Positions 44,601-52,881 of a DNA stretch of 64,000 bases are shown one piece after another. Positions within the stretch are counted from its first letter, which is position 1. Each line of letters opens with the position of its first letter. The stretch is from contig CAZSLC010000003.1 in the NCBI GenBank assembly GCA_964607675.1, positions 49,166 through 113,165 of the forward strand, read 5' to 3'. A model generated the notes under the pieces. The model did no database searches and was not told where the DNA came from. It worked only from the letters and a program-made list of their open reading frames with translations. The stretch is from CAZSLC01 sp964607675. GTDB lineage: Bacteria > Bacteroidota > Bacteroidia > Bacteroidales > UBA932. The position numbers and the translations under genes were made by a program.

Positions 44601-45325
44601 TGCTCCAAAAAGAAAAAGAGCTGACTGGTATGTATTTATCTGCACATCCTCTTGATAATTTTAGTTTTGAAATAGAAAATTTCACAACAACAACTATTGG
44701 TGAACTTATTGAATTGCAAGGAAGAGCCTTAAAAGAAAATGAGATTTTTTCAAAAGATTATTATATAGCGGGACTTGTCACCAAGATTGACAGAAGATCG
44801 ACACAAAAGAGTAATCGTCCTTGGTGCAAGCTCACTCTTGAGGATTATAGTGATTCTACAGATATATCTCTCTTTGGAAAAGATTATGAAAGATTTATGC
44901 CATATTATTTAAAGCAAGAATCTCTATTCCTGAAAGTGTCAATATCACCACGCTATCCATCAATTTCTGTTGAAGAAAAGAAAAAACTTTCTCCTGAAGA
45001 TATAAAAAAAATCAAACCAACTAGTTGCAACATAAGAATAAAAGAGATATCTCTGTTATCAACCACAAAGGAGAGATTTGTCAAAGCTATAATAGTGGAG
45101 CTTCTCCTTGACAAACTTGACTCTGCATTGGTAAAAGAACTTGCTAAAATAATAAAGGAGAATAAAGGGAACGCAAAACTCATTTTAAATGTTAAAGATA
45201 AGGAAGAAAAAATGGCCGTTGAGTTCTTCTCGAGGAAATATAGAATTAATCCTAATTCTGCTTTTATTGATTTTCTAAAGAGTCACAATATCAATTATCT
45301 CATCACAAAGGATATATCTTTCTAA
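41651..45325 (+). CDS. dnaE: DNA polymerase III alpha subunit
   Basis: A 1224-residue replicative polymerase. The N-terminal PHP domain starts with HLHVHTQYSILDGA; the palm carries PGRGSAAGSVVAY and the catalytic MPDIDIDFDDEGR near residue 415; finger-region blocks include NTGVHACATIIA, VFQFESDGMQKWL and YRPGPMDYIPDFI. Helix-hairpin-helix and OB-fold domains (about 1040-1130) complete a normal DnaE. A Lys/Glu-rich insertion near residues 475-500 is a local peculiarity. ATG at 41651 or 41654. It is convergent with the ThiL-like gene, 4 nt apart. Confidence 0.96.
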   Translation: MMSFAHLHVHTQYSILDGASKIDELLKKADEYSQPAIAITDHGNMFGVKEFLDKAKKLKIKAKPIVGCEVYVAKGSRTERRGREDQSSYHLILLAKNMQGYHNLAKMVSFGYIDGFHYKPRIDHELLEKYHDGIICCSACLGGEIPQAILNNDIEKAEEIILWYKSIFGEDYYLEVQRHKTDVPMAETSTFEKQQFVNERIFSLAERLEIKVIATNDVHFVSKEDGPIHDRLICVNTNSFFDDEKRLRYTQQEYLKSTEEMSEVFSDHPETISNTLEIADKIEVISLDSPPILPIFPLPEGFTDSNEYLKHLAMEGAKVRYGESISKEIEERIDFELSTIKKMGFPDYFLIVQDFIVQARRDGVWVGPGRGSAAGSVVAYCLTITNIDPIKYNLLFERFLNPDRISMPDIDIDFDDEGRYKVFEYVEKKYGKDHVSHVITFGTMATRSAIKDIGRVSKLTIDDTDRLSKLVPKKISITEEIEEEDKEDPTKKHKKKVSKEVDPTISRCIKYLPEFQEAMESPNPLIPETLRYAEKLEGTVRNTGVHACATIIARDDISNYIPLCTAKDKETGEDIMVSQFEGSLIESAGLLKMDFLGLRTLSIIRDCLFNIKHSKGIDLDINSIPIDDQQTYELFSRGDTVGVFQFESDGMQKWLRELQPTRFEDMIAMNALYRPGPMDYIPDFIARKHGEKKIEYDLPVMEEILQDTYGVTVYQEQVMLLSQKIANFTKGQADKLRKAMGKKLKDVMKEMQELFFQGGIANGHPEATLNKIWNDWKSFAEYAFNKSHSTCYAWIGYQTGYLKAHYMAEYMSAVLSNNLNNTNEIKKFMDDCRRHDIKVLSPDINESFSGFTVNKEGNIHFGMAGIKGMGGNAAATIIEEREKNGLYSDIYNFIERVNNSIINRSKIEALSFSGAFDCFKEINRGSFSCICDKEDTFMDILLRYGNNYQKNAESSHSSLFGGDNAIETSKPDLPPLNTLDQIEVLQKEKELTGMYLSAHPLDNFSFEIENFTTTTIGELIELQGRALKENEIFSKDYYIAGLVTKIDRRSTQKSNRPWCKLTLEDYSDSTDISLFGKDYERFMPYYLKQESLFLKVSISPRYPSISVEEKKKLSPEDIKKIKPTSCNIRIKEISLLSTTKERFVKAIIVELLLDKLDSALVKELAKIIKENKGNAKLILNVKDKEEKMAVEFFSRKYRINPNSAFIDFLKSHNINYLITKDISF

Positions 45326-45329
45326 TATT

Positions 45330-46295
45330 TTACCATCCTTGTGCTCTCAACTCAATCTCCGCCCCATCTGGCGTTACAAGTGTGGTCCCTACCTCTTTTT
45401 TTGCAAGATGCCCTATCACATCGTAGTCTTGAAACTCTTTTCTAAAAGTTTCATTCAGTTCTATTGGAATAGTAAAAATAAACTTATAATCATCTCCACC
45501 ATTAATAGCCGCCGTCACTGCATCAAGATTAAGCTCCTCTGACATACTAAATACCTGAGATGATATTGGGATTCGGTCTATATAGATTTTTACTCCGAGA
45601 TTTGTATCATGTGACAATTGTTTGATAGCATCACCAAGTCCTTTTTTTAGGAAATAGCCTTTTGAAGGGTATATGTTAGAATCTAAAAATCTGCTTACTA
45701 CATTTTGTTTAATATGTGGACTTAAATATGATTCGAGGATGTATTTATACTTTGATAGATCTGGCTGTCTATTATCATCCTGTGATTTTGAAAAAACAAT
45801 CTTTTCTCTCTCTAATACATGCAGTCCCATATATGCAGCACCCAAATCCCCAGATAGACAAACAAGGTCAAAATTTTTAGAGGATTGCTGTTTTTCAATT
45901 ATCTCTCTATTTTGAGCACCTAAAGCACATAATGAAATGGCTAACCCGTTGAGAGATGGGTAAAGATTCAAGGAGATATTTTGTATTGAATGTTCTTTTG
46001 CCGCCGCAACACAACCATCCCACAACTCTTTTACATCTTCATAAAAAAACTTACTTGAGAGTCCAAATCCAACTGAAAGGGAGACAGGCTCTGACAAATT
46101 TGCATATATATCCCCAACTACTGACAACACGGCCTTATATCCAAGATGTTTTAGGGGGTTGTAGGTAAGGTCAAAATCGACTCCTTCCAACATAATATTA
46201 TGAGATATACAATTTTCTTTATTTGTGTATCCACTATCTTGAAAAAGTTTATCTATGGCATTATGTTTGCCAATATCGCTCAATTGGGTCTTCAT
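45330..46295 (-). CDS. ThiL-like (AIR synthase fold) protein lacking catalytic motifs
   Basis: A 321-residue homologue of thiamine-monophosphate kinase. The structural blocks LEGVDFDLTYNPLKHLGYKAV, CLSGDLGAAYMGL and INGGDDYKFIFT plus the ending RAQGW are those of Bacteroidetes ThiL. However, the N-terminal GDDAA metal/ATP motif is absent (the stretch before LEGVDFDL is shortened), the expected GGDTT site reads SLNLYP, and the DxSDGL site reads KKGLGDAI. It is therefore probably a pseudoenzyme or altered-function paralogue and should not be counted as the organism's ThiL. The start at 46295 matches the family. Confidence 0.75.
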   Translation of the reverse strand: MKTQLSDIGKHNAIDKLFQDSGYTNKENCISHNIMLEGVDFDLTYNPLKHLGYKAVLSVVGDIYANLSEPVSLSVGFGLSSKFFYEDVKELWDGCVAAAKEHSIQNISLNLYPSLNGLAISLCALGAQNREIIEKQQSSKNFDLVCLSGDLGAAYMGLHVLEREKIVFSKSQDDNRQPDLSKYKYILESYLSPHIKQNVVSRFLDSNIYPSKGYFLKKGLGDAIKQLSHDTNLGVKIYIDRIPISSQVFSMSEELNLDAVTAAINGGDDYKFIFTIPIELNETFRKEFQDYDVIGHLAKKEVGTTLVTPDGAEIELRAQGW

Positions 46296-46333
46296 ATTTT
46301 TATTAGATTTTCGCAAATGTACCCAAAATGATT

Positions 46334-46341
46334 TAACTTTG
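46334..46341 (+). promoter_or_regulatory. -7 element immediately before sufB
   Basis: TAACTTTG matches TAnnTTTG and ends 7 nt before the GTG start of sufB. The transcript would be leaderless or nearly so. TTTTC at about 46308 is a weak -33 candidate. Confidence 0.45.
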
Positions 46342-46348
46342 CCTCGCT

Positions 46349-47791
46349 GTGGATAAAAAAAATAAATTAATAAAAGATTTTACAGAGAGCGAGTATCAAC
46401 AAGGCTTTGAGACTCAGCTCGAACAAGAGTTTATACCCAAAGGTTTAAACGAGGATATTGTAGCACTTGTGTCAAAGAAAAAGGGAGAGCCTAAATGGTT
46501 ACTTGATTTTCGTCTAAAGGCCTTCAGAAAATGGTCACAGATGAAAATGCCTAACTGGGCACATTTGAACATACCTCCCATTGATTTTCAAGATATTATT
46601 TATTATGCTGCCCCAAAAAAAGATAAAAAAGGGGGGAACCAAGAGATCGATCCAGAATTGATGGAGACATTTGAGAAATTGGGAATCCCTCTGCACGAAA
46701 GAAATGTCCTTGCAGGGATGGCTGTTGATGCAGTGTTCGACTCTGTCTCTGTTAAAACCACCTTCCGTGAAACATTGGCAGAGAAAGGGATTATTTTCTG
46801 CTCATTTTCAGAGGCGGTGAGGGATTATCCAGATCTGGTAAAGAAATACCTGGCATCTGTTGTCCCTATAGGAGACAATTTTTTCTCTGCCCTCAATTCT
46901 GCCATTTTTTCTGATGGTTCATTTTGCTACATTCCTAAAGGGATTAGATGTCCCATGGAGCTTTCAAGTTATTTTAGAATAAATGCTAAGGGGACAGGTC
47001 AGTTTGAGAGGACGCTAATTGTTGCAGACGAAGGATCCTACGTTAGTTACCTTGAAGGGTGCACCGCTCCTCAAAGAGATGAGAATCAGCTTCATGCAGC
47101 TGTGGTAGAAATTGTGGTGATGGCTGATGCAGAGGTAAAATATTCGACTGTTCAAAACTGGTATCCAGGGGATTCCCAAGGGAAGGGTGGAATATTTAAC
47201 TTCGTCACAAAGAGGGGAATATGTGCAGGGAACAACAGTAAACTATTTTGGACTCAGGTAGAAACAGGCTCTGCAATCACTTGGAAATATCCAAGCTCCA
47301 TCTTGAAGGGGGACAATTCAACCTCCGAATTCTATTCAGTTGCAGTCACCAACAACTATCAACAAGCAGATACAGGGACAAAGATGATCCACATCGGTAA
47401 AAATACCAAAAGTAGGATAGTGAGTAAAGGCATTTCAGCAGGGAAAAGCGAGAATAGCTACAGAGGCTTGGTGAAAATAATGGCTGGCGCAGATAATGCA
47501 AGAAATTTCTCTCAGTGCGACTCACTCCTCCTCGGTGATAAATGCGGAGCCCACACCTTCCCATATATTGAAAGTCACAATGAAACCGCAATGATGGAAC
47601 ATGAGGCTACTACTTCGAAAATAAGTGAAGACCAACTTTTCTATTGTCGCCAAAGAGGTATTGCTGAGGAGAATGCTGTTGGACTGATCATCAATGGATA
47701 TACAAAAGAAGTTATTAACCAGTTACCAATGGAATTTGCAGTTGAAGCTCAAAAACTCCTCCAGGTATCATTAGAAGGAAGCGTAGGATAG
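46349..47791 (+). CDS. sufB: Fe-S cluster assembly protein SufB
   Basis: A 480-residue scaffold subunit of the SufBCD complex on which Fe-S clusters are built. The N-terminus (about 1-90, with GLNEDIV, KKKGEPKWLLDFRLKAFRKW and MPNWAHL) and the beta-helix core with GTGQFERTLIVADEGSYVSYLEGC are typical. SQCDSLLLGDKCGAHTFPY and the ATTSKISEDQLFYCRQRG block contain conserved Cys, His and Glu. The start is GTG at 46349: an in-frame TAA at 46334 excludes anything longer, and alignment with known SufB starts fits. First gene of sufB-pnuC-sufC-sufD. Confidence 0.95.
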   Translation: MDKKNKLIKDFTESEYQQGFETQLEQEFIPKGLNEDIVALVSKKKGEPKWLLDFRLKAFRKWSQMKMPNWAHLNIPPIDFQDIIYYAAPKKDKKGGNQEIDPELMETFEKLGIPLHERNVLAGMAVDAVFDSVSVKTTFRETLAEKGIIFCSFSEAVRDYPDLVKKYLASVVPIGDNFFSALNSAIFSDGSFCYIPKGIRCPMELSSYFRINAKGTGQFERTLIVADEGSYVSYLEGCTAPQRDENQLHAAVVEIVVMADAEVKYSTVQNWYPGDSQGKGGIFNFVTKRGICAGNNSKLFWTQVETGSAITWKYPSSILKGDNSTSEFYSVAVTNNYQQADTGTKMIHIGKNTKSRIVSKGISAGKSENSYRGLVKIMAGADNARNFSQCDSLLLGDKCGAHTFPYIESHNETAMMEHEATTSKISEDQLFYCRQRGIAEENAVGLIINGYTKEVINQLPMEFAVEAQKLLQVSLEGSVG

Positions 47792-47794
47792 AAT

Positions 47795-48451
47795 ATGGAT
47801 ATTATCAATTATACTCTATTTACAATTGCTGGGGATAAACCTGTATTGCTTATAGATTTAGTCACTGCTATTGTGGGGCTTACATGCGTCTATTTAGCTG
47901 GAAGAAACAATAAATACAATTTCTGGGTAGGCTACATCTACACCACACTCCTATTTTTCATGTTCCTAAATAAAAACTTGTATGCCAGCATTCTTTTGCA
48001 ACCTATCTCATTAGGAATAAATATTTTAGGTCACTACAGATGGACTCATCCCGATAAAAATGAAGAGAGCAATGCAGATCACACTGCACTAAAAGTCTCG
48101 ATGTTAAATTGGAGACAGAGGGGATTCGCAATTGCAGCCGTATTTATACTTGCCGCTCTATGGGGTTGGTTCCTGAGTCTGATGGGAAAATCTATTTTTT
48201 CAGATATTTTACCATCAGATCCTGTCCCGTACTTAGATGCCTGCGTTACCATCCTCATTCTAATGGCACAGTTCCTCTCCGCTCTTAAAAAATGGGATTG
48301 CTGGATAGCATGGCTTTTGGTAAATATAACTCAACTTGCTCTTCACATATCTGTCGGACACGTCTTTATGCCGATTGTTAGTGGATTGTATTTGATTAAT
48401 GGCATTGTATCACTATGGAATTGGTACAAATTATACAAAAAAGGAAATTAG
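47795..48451 (+). CDS. pnuC: PnuC family transporter (nicotinamide riboside or related vitamin)
   Basis: A 218-residue membrane protein with about seven hydrophobic segments. VYLAGRNNKYNFWVGYIYTT, NILGHYRWTHP and ALKKWDCWIAWLLVNI are PnuC-family stretches. PnuC members take up nicotinamide riboside; related PnuT and PnuX move thiamine or riboflavin, so the vitamin is not certain. It sits 3 nt after sufB and 17 nt before sufC, inside an operon that is otherwise Fe-S assembly only. Confidence 0.83.
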   Translation: MDIINYTLFTIAGDKPVLLIDLVTAIVGLTCVYLAGRNNKYNFWVGYIYTTLLFFMFLNKNLYASILLQPISLGINILGHYRWTHPDKNEESNADHTALKVSMLNWRQRGFAIAAVFILAALWGWFLSLMGKSIFSDILPSDPVPYLDACVTILILMAQFLSALKKWDCWIAWLLVNITQLALHISVGHVFMPIVSGLYLINGIVSLWNWYKLYKKGN

Positions 48452-48468
48452 ATTAAAATATCATCACA

Positions 48469-49227
48469 ATGGATAACAAAATACTTTTAGAGATTAAAGA
48501 TTTAAGAGCCTCAGTTGGAGATAAAGAGATTCTCAAAGGGGTAAATCTTACAATTAGAGAGGGTGAAATTCATACTATTATGGGGCCTAATGGATCAGGC
48601 AAATCTACTCTTTCTGCTGTTTTGGCTGGGAGGGATACTTTTACCGTAACATCTGGTGAAATAATATACAATGGTGACAATCTGTTAGAACTTTCACCTG
48701 AAGAAAGGGCTTGGAGAGGTATTTTTTTAGGATTCCAATATCCAATTGAAGTGCCTGGAGTTACAAATGTAAATTTCATGAAAAGTGCAGTAAACGAACA
48801 CAGAAAGTATAAAGGGCTCGCCCCCCTAAACTCAGCAGAGTTTCTTAAACTTATGAGATCTAAAATGGAGATAGTAGAGATGGATCCTTCGTTCTCTTCA
48901 AGGGGGGTAAATGTGGGATTTTCAGGTGGTGAGAAAAAAAGAAATGAAATATTCCAAATGGCAATGTTAGAGCCAAAACTTGCGATTCTTGACGAGACAG
49001 ATAGTGGTCTCGATGTAGATGCATTAAGGATAGTAGCAACAGGTGTCAATAAGCTTAAACGTCCCGATAACTCAACAATTATGATCACACACTATCAAAG
49101 ATTGCTCGATTACATAGTACCCGATTTTGTACATGTTTTGTACAAAGGACGCATCATTAAGAGTTCTGGAAAAGAGCTTGCCTTAGAGATTGAGAATAAA
49201 GGATACGACTGGCTTATAAAGGAATAA
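48469..49227 (+). CDS. sufC: Fe-S cluster assembly ATPase SufC
   Basis: A 252-residue ABC-type ATPase driving conformational change of SufBD. Walker A is MGPNGSGKSTLS near residue 38, the signature is FSGGEKKRNEIFQMA near 152, and Walker B is LAILDETDSGLD near 172. GFQYPIEVPGV is the SufC Q-loop. sufD begins 1 nt after its stop. Confidence 0.96.
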   Translation: MDNKILLEIKDLRASVGDKEILKGVNLTIREGEIHTIMGPNGSGKSTLSAVLAGRDTFTVTSGEIIYNGDNLLELSPEERAWRGIFLGFQYPIEVPGVTNVNFMKSAVNEHRKYKGLAPLNSAEFLKLMRSKMEIVEMDPSFSSRGVNVGFSGGEKKRNEIFQMAMLEPKLAILDETDSGLDVDALRIVATGVNKLKRPDNSTIMITHYQRLLDYIVPDFVHVLYKGRIIKSSGKELALEIENKGYDWLIKE

Positions 49228-49228
49228 T

Positions 49229-50239
49229 ATGTTAGATAACAATTATATATACGCTCCAACATCAACCATCGAAGATGATTTTAAATGCAGAGTACCACTG
49301 GATGGGACAAATCAATTGTTCGTCATTAACGGACTTGTCCAAGGTGGTAAAGATCCCCTCGCTATCACAATAGATGAGGGTCATGAGATGAAAGATATTT
49401 TACAAATTATAAGCGTAAGAACTAAAGATTCTTCTCTTCATTGCGAAATATCAAACAATATTACATTTAAGGCACATTCAAGCGGCTCCATAATTCTATG
49501 TTCTCACACTTTTTCACTTGACGATTTCACCACCAATGAAATTACAAATATCAATATTGAAAAAGGGGCAAAAGTAGAGATAGTATTAATGCAAAACGAG
49601 CACAATAATGCTCTTCACAATACTCTATTCAACATAAATATCGCAGAAGATGCAACCTTTAAGATGACTTTTATCACACTTCATGGTGGTAAAATCAAAA
49701 ATGATATAAAAGTTTCCCTTAATGGTGAAAAGATAGATTGTGACTTGAGTGGAATATATCTTGTTGATGGCAAGCAAGTTGTGAATAATTCACTATTACT
49801 TATTCATAATTTCCCCAATTGCAAGAGCAATCAACTTTTTAAAGGGATACTCGACAACTCAGCTATTGCTCACTTTACTGGTTTGATTAAGGTTGTTCAA
49901 GACGCTCAGAAAACCGAAGCTTATCAAGCCAATCATAATTTACTTTTATCGACAGACTCAAAGATTTACACTCAACCTCATCTCGAAATTTATGCTGATG
50001 ATGTAAAGTGTTCTCATGGAGCTACTATTGGGAGGCTTGACGAGATGGAATTATTCTATATGAGATCTAGAGGAATACCAGCTAAGGAAGCAAAACTTCT
50101 TCAACAATTAGCCTTTGCCTTTGCTGTTGTTGAAAAGATTTCTAACCCTCAATTGAGAGAGAGAGTTCAAAATTTAATCGAAAGCAGATTGAGGGGTGAA
50201 TTTTCAGAATGCAGAAATTGCAGTAAGAATTGTTGTTAG
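49229..50239 (+). CDS. sufD: Fe-S cluster assembly protein SufD
   Basis: A 336-residue SufB/D-type beta-helix protein, partner of SufB. The C-terminal blocks FKGILDNSAIAHFTGLIKV, SDSKIYTQPHLEIYADDVKCSHGATIG and FYMRSRGIPAKEAKLL identify it. It is about 100 residues shorter than many SufD proteins, the loss being N-terminal. It ends in the unusual ECRNCSKNCC, four cysteines in the last nine residues. No sufS or sufU follows. Confidence 0.9.
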   Translation: MLDNNYIYAPTSTIEDDFKCRVPLDGTNQLFVINGLVQGGKDPLAITIDEGHEMKDILQIISVRTKDSSLHCEISNNITFKAHSSGSIILCSHTFSLDDFTTNEITNINIEKGAKVEIVLMQNEHNNALHNTLFNINIAEDATFKMTFITLHGGKIKNDIKVSLNGEKIDCDLSGIYLVDGKQVVNNSLLLIHNFPNCKSNQLFKGILDNSAIAHFTGLIKVVQDAQKTEAYQANHNLLLSTDSKIYTQPHLEIYADDVKCSHGATIGRLDEMELFYMRSRGIPAKEAKLLQQLAFAFAVVEKISNPQLRERVQNLIESRLRGEFSECRNCSKNCC

Positions 50240-50351
50240 CTCTTTTTGTTAATATCTATTTAATAACTTACAATCAACTAACTTTTTTTGTCATTGTATT
50301 AGTTATAACTTGCGTTGAAAACTCAAATTACAACTAATTCTTGCACTTGTT
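50240..50351. other. Spacer between sufD and nrdJ
   Basis: 112 AT-rich bases. TATAACTTG (50310-50318) is only a partial -7 match. There is no clear terminator or cobalamin riboswitch; the stretch is too short for the latter. Confidence 0.4.
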
Positions 50352-52865
50352 ATGGAGAACAAATATTCATTTAAAGAGGCTTTAGACGCATCAAACACAT
50401 ATTTCAATGGTGATGAATTGGCCTCATCCACTTGGATCAATAAATATGCTGTAAAAGATTCATACGGTAACATTTATGAGAGCAATCCCGATCAAATGCA
50501 CCGCCGACTAGCTAAAGAATTTGCAAGAATTGAGAATAAATATCCAAATCCAACTTCTGCCGAAGATATATATGAACTTCTTAAAGAGTTTAAATACATC
50601 ATTCCACAAGGTGGGCCAATGGCTGGCATTGGAAACGACCTACAAATTGCCTCACTATCCAATTGTTTTGTAATTGGCAACAGAAAACCTGCCGATTCCT
50701 ACGGGGGAATAATGAAAATAGATGAGGAGCAGGTCCAACTGATGAAGAGAAGGGGTGGTGTTGGACACGATTTATCACATATCAGGCCATCGGGTAGCCC
50801 CGTTCTAAATAGTGCATTGACTTCAACTGGGGTTGTTCCATTTATGGAGAGATACTCAAATTCAACAAGAGAGGTTGCCCAAGATGGAAGAAGGGGGGCA
50901 CTAATGCTTTCAATTTCTATTAAGCACCCCGATTCTGAAAGTTTTATTGATGCCAAACTTGAAAAAGGAAAAATAACGGGGGCCAACGTTTCAGTAAAAG
51001 TTGATGATGAGTTTATGCGCTGCGCCTTAAGTGGGAAACCTTACACTCAACAATACCCCATTAATTCTCCTAATCCTAAATATACTAAAGAAATAGATGC
51101 ATCTAAACTGTGGAAAAAGATCATTCATAATGCTTGGCAGTCAGCAGAACCAGGGGTACTCTTTTGGGATACAATCATAAGAGAATCCATCCCTGATTGC
51201 TATGCGGACTTAGGATATGAAACAGTGAGCACTAACCCTTGTGGCGAAATACCTTTATGTCCATACGATTCTTGCCGGCTTATAGCAATTAATTTATACT
51301 CATATGTTAATAAACCTTTCGAGAAAGATGCAAACTTTGATTTTGATCTTTTCAAAAAACATGTAGTCAAAGCGATGCGACTAATGGATGACCTCATTGA
51401 TCTTGAAATGGAAAAGATAGAGGCAATCCTCAACAAAATAAAAAACGATCCAGAGGATGAGGAGGTAAAGGCTACAGAGATTAGATTATGGGATAAGATT
51501 AAAGAAAAATCATTGGGAGGGAGGAGAACTGGTCTCGGAATTACTGGTTTGGGAGATATGCTTGCAGCTCTTGGAATAATATATGGATCTAATGAATCAA
51601 TTAAATTCTCTGCTGAAGTTCAAAAAACTTTGGCAATAGAGGCTTACCGTTCCTCTGTAATAATGGCAAAAGAAAGGGGACCTTTCCCAATTTTTGATGC
51701 AAAAAGAGAGGAGAACAACCCCATAATAGGTAGAATACGAAAAGAAGATGAAGAGTTATACGATAGTATGGTGAGATACGGCAGAAGAAACATTTCAATG
51801 TTGACAATTGCCCCTACGGGTACCACCTCACTCATGACTCAAACATCATCTGGGATCGAGCCTGCGTTTATGCCATTTTACAGAAGACGCAAAAAAGTCA
51901 ATCCCAACGACAAATCTGTCAACATCGTTTACAAAGATGAAAATGGCGATTGCTTTGCAGAGTACCTTGTCTTTCATCACCATTTCCTTACATGGTGTAA
52001 AATAAATGGTTACGACCCTGATGCAATTATGAAGATGAATGATTCAGAAATCAGTGAAATAGTCAAAAAATCTCCATACAATAAAGCCACCGCAGAGGAA
52101 ATAGATTGGGTAGCCAAGGTTAAAATGCAAGGTAAAATGCAAAAATGGGTTGACCACTCTATAAGTGTGACAGTAAATCTCCCTCAAGAGATCACTGAAG
52201 AAATAGTTTCAGAGGTTTACAAAACAGCTTGGGAAGTGGGTTGCAAAGGAATTACAGTATATAGAAAAGGAAGTCGTAGTGGTATTTTAATAGATCCTGC
52301 AAAAAAAGAAATCACCCAAAAAAAACGACCCAAATCACTTGAAGCCGACGTGGTTAGATTTAAAAATGGCAAGGAAGACTGGATTGCTTTTATAGGAAAA
52401 ATGAATGGAAAGCCTTACGAAATATTTACAGGGATTATGGATGAAACAAGGGCACTTCCAAGTAGCATCCGTTGTGGCTGGATCGTCAAGGTATTAGATG
52501 AAGAGACAGGGTTGTCAAGATATGATTTTAAATATAAAGATAAGTGGGGATACCCTGGTATATTAGGTGGGATATCTCACATGTTCAATAAAGAATTTTG
52601 GAACTATGCAAAACTCATATCAGGGGTAATCCGCAATGGGATGCCTATTATTGATATTCTCAATTTGGTACAAGGATTAAACTTAGACAATGATTCCATT
52701 AATACATGGAAAAATGGCGTTGAAAGGGCTCTAAAAGGGTATATTCCAAATAACACACACTGTAATAATGGAGAGAAATGTCCCAAATGTGGTTCAACTA
52801 ATCTCATCTATAAGGAGGGATGTCTTACATGCGCAGATTGTGATTATAGCAAATGTGGAGGTTAA
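50352..52865 (+). CDS. nrdJ: Adenosylcobalamin-dependent (class II) ribonucleotide reductase
   Basis: An 837-residue enzyme making deoxynucleotides with coenzyme B12 as radical source. Features are ASLSNCFVIG, KRRGGVGHDLSHIRP, STNPCGEIPLCPYDSC (active-site cysteine region), TAPTGTTSLMTQTSSGIEPAF and the C-terminal redox/zinc segment GEKCPKCGSTN with CLTCADCDYSKCGG. It needs no NrdB and works with or without oxygen, so the organism must make or import cobalamin. It is followed by ispE after 16 nt. Confidence 0.93.
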   Translation: MENKYSFKEALDASNTYFNGDELASSTWINKYAVKDSYGNIYESNPDQMHRRLAKEFARIENKYPNPTSAEDIYELLKEFKYIIPQGGPMAGIGNDLQIASLSNCFVIGNRKPADSYGGIMKIDEEQVQLMKRRGGVGHDLSHIRPSGSPVLNSALTSTGVVPFMERYSNSTREVAQDGRRGALMLSISIKHPDSESFIDAKLEKGKITGANVSVKVDDEFMRCALSGKPYTQQYPINSPNPKYTKEIDASKLWKKIIHNAWQSAEPGVLFWDTIIRESIPDCYADLGYETVSTNPCGEIPLCPYDSCRLIAINLYSYVNKPFEKDANFDFDLFKKHVVKAMRLMDDLIDLEMEKIEAILNKIKNDPEDEEVKATEIRLWDKIKEKSLGGRRTGLGITGLGDMLAALGIIYGSNESIKFSAEVQKTLAIEAYRSSVIMAKERGPFPIFDAKREENNPIIGRIRKEDEELYDSMVRYGRRNISMLTIAPTGTTSLMTQTSSGIEPAFMPFYRRRKKVNPNDKSVNIVYKDENGDCFAEYLVFHHHFLTWCKINGYDPDAIMKMNDSEISEIVKKSPYNKATAEEIDWVAKVKMQGKMQKWVDHSISVTVNLPQEITEEIVSEVYKTAWEVGCKGITVYRKGSRSGILIDPAKKEITQKKRPKSLEADVVRFKNGKEDWIAFIGKMNGKPYEIFTGIMDETRALPSSIRCGWIVKVLDEETGLSRYDFKYKDKWGYPGILGGISHMFNKEFWNYAKLISGVIRNGMPIIDILNLVQGLNLDNDSINTWKNGVERALKGYIPNNTHCNNGEKCPKCGSTNLIYKEGCLTCADCDYSKCGG

Positions 52866-52881
52866 TTTTATTAAATAGCTT

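Noticed and set aside
41708..45183. Several minus-strand frames of 60-180 codons inside dnaE
   Set aside because: All lie opposite a continuous, motif-complete polymerase gene.
50240..50351. Cobalamin riboswitch before the B12-dependent reductase
   Set aside because: Only 112 nt separate it from sufD and no B12-box-like sequence is visible.
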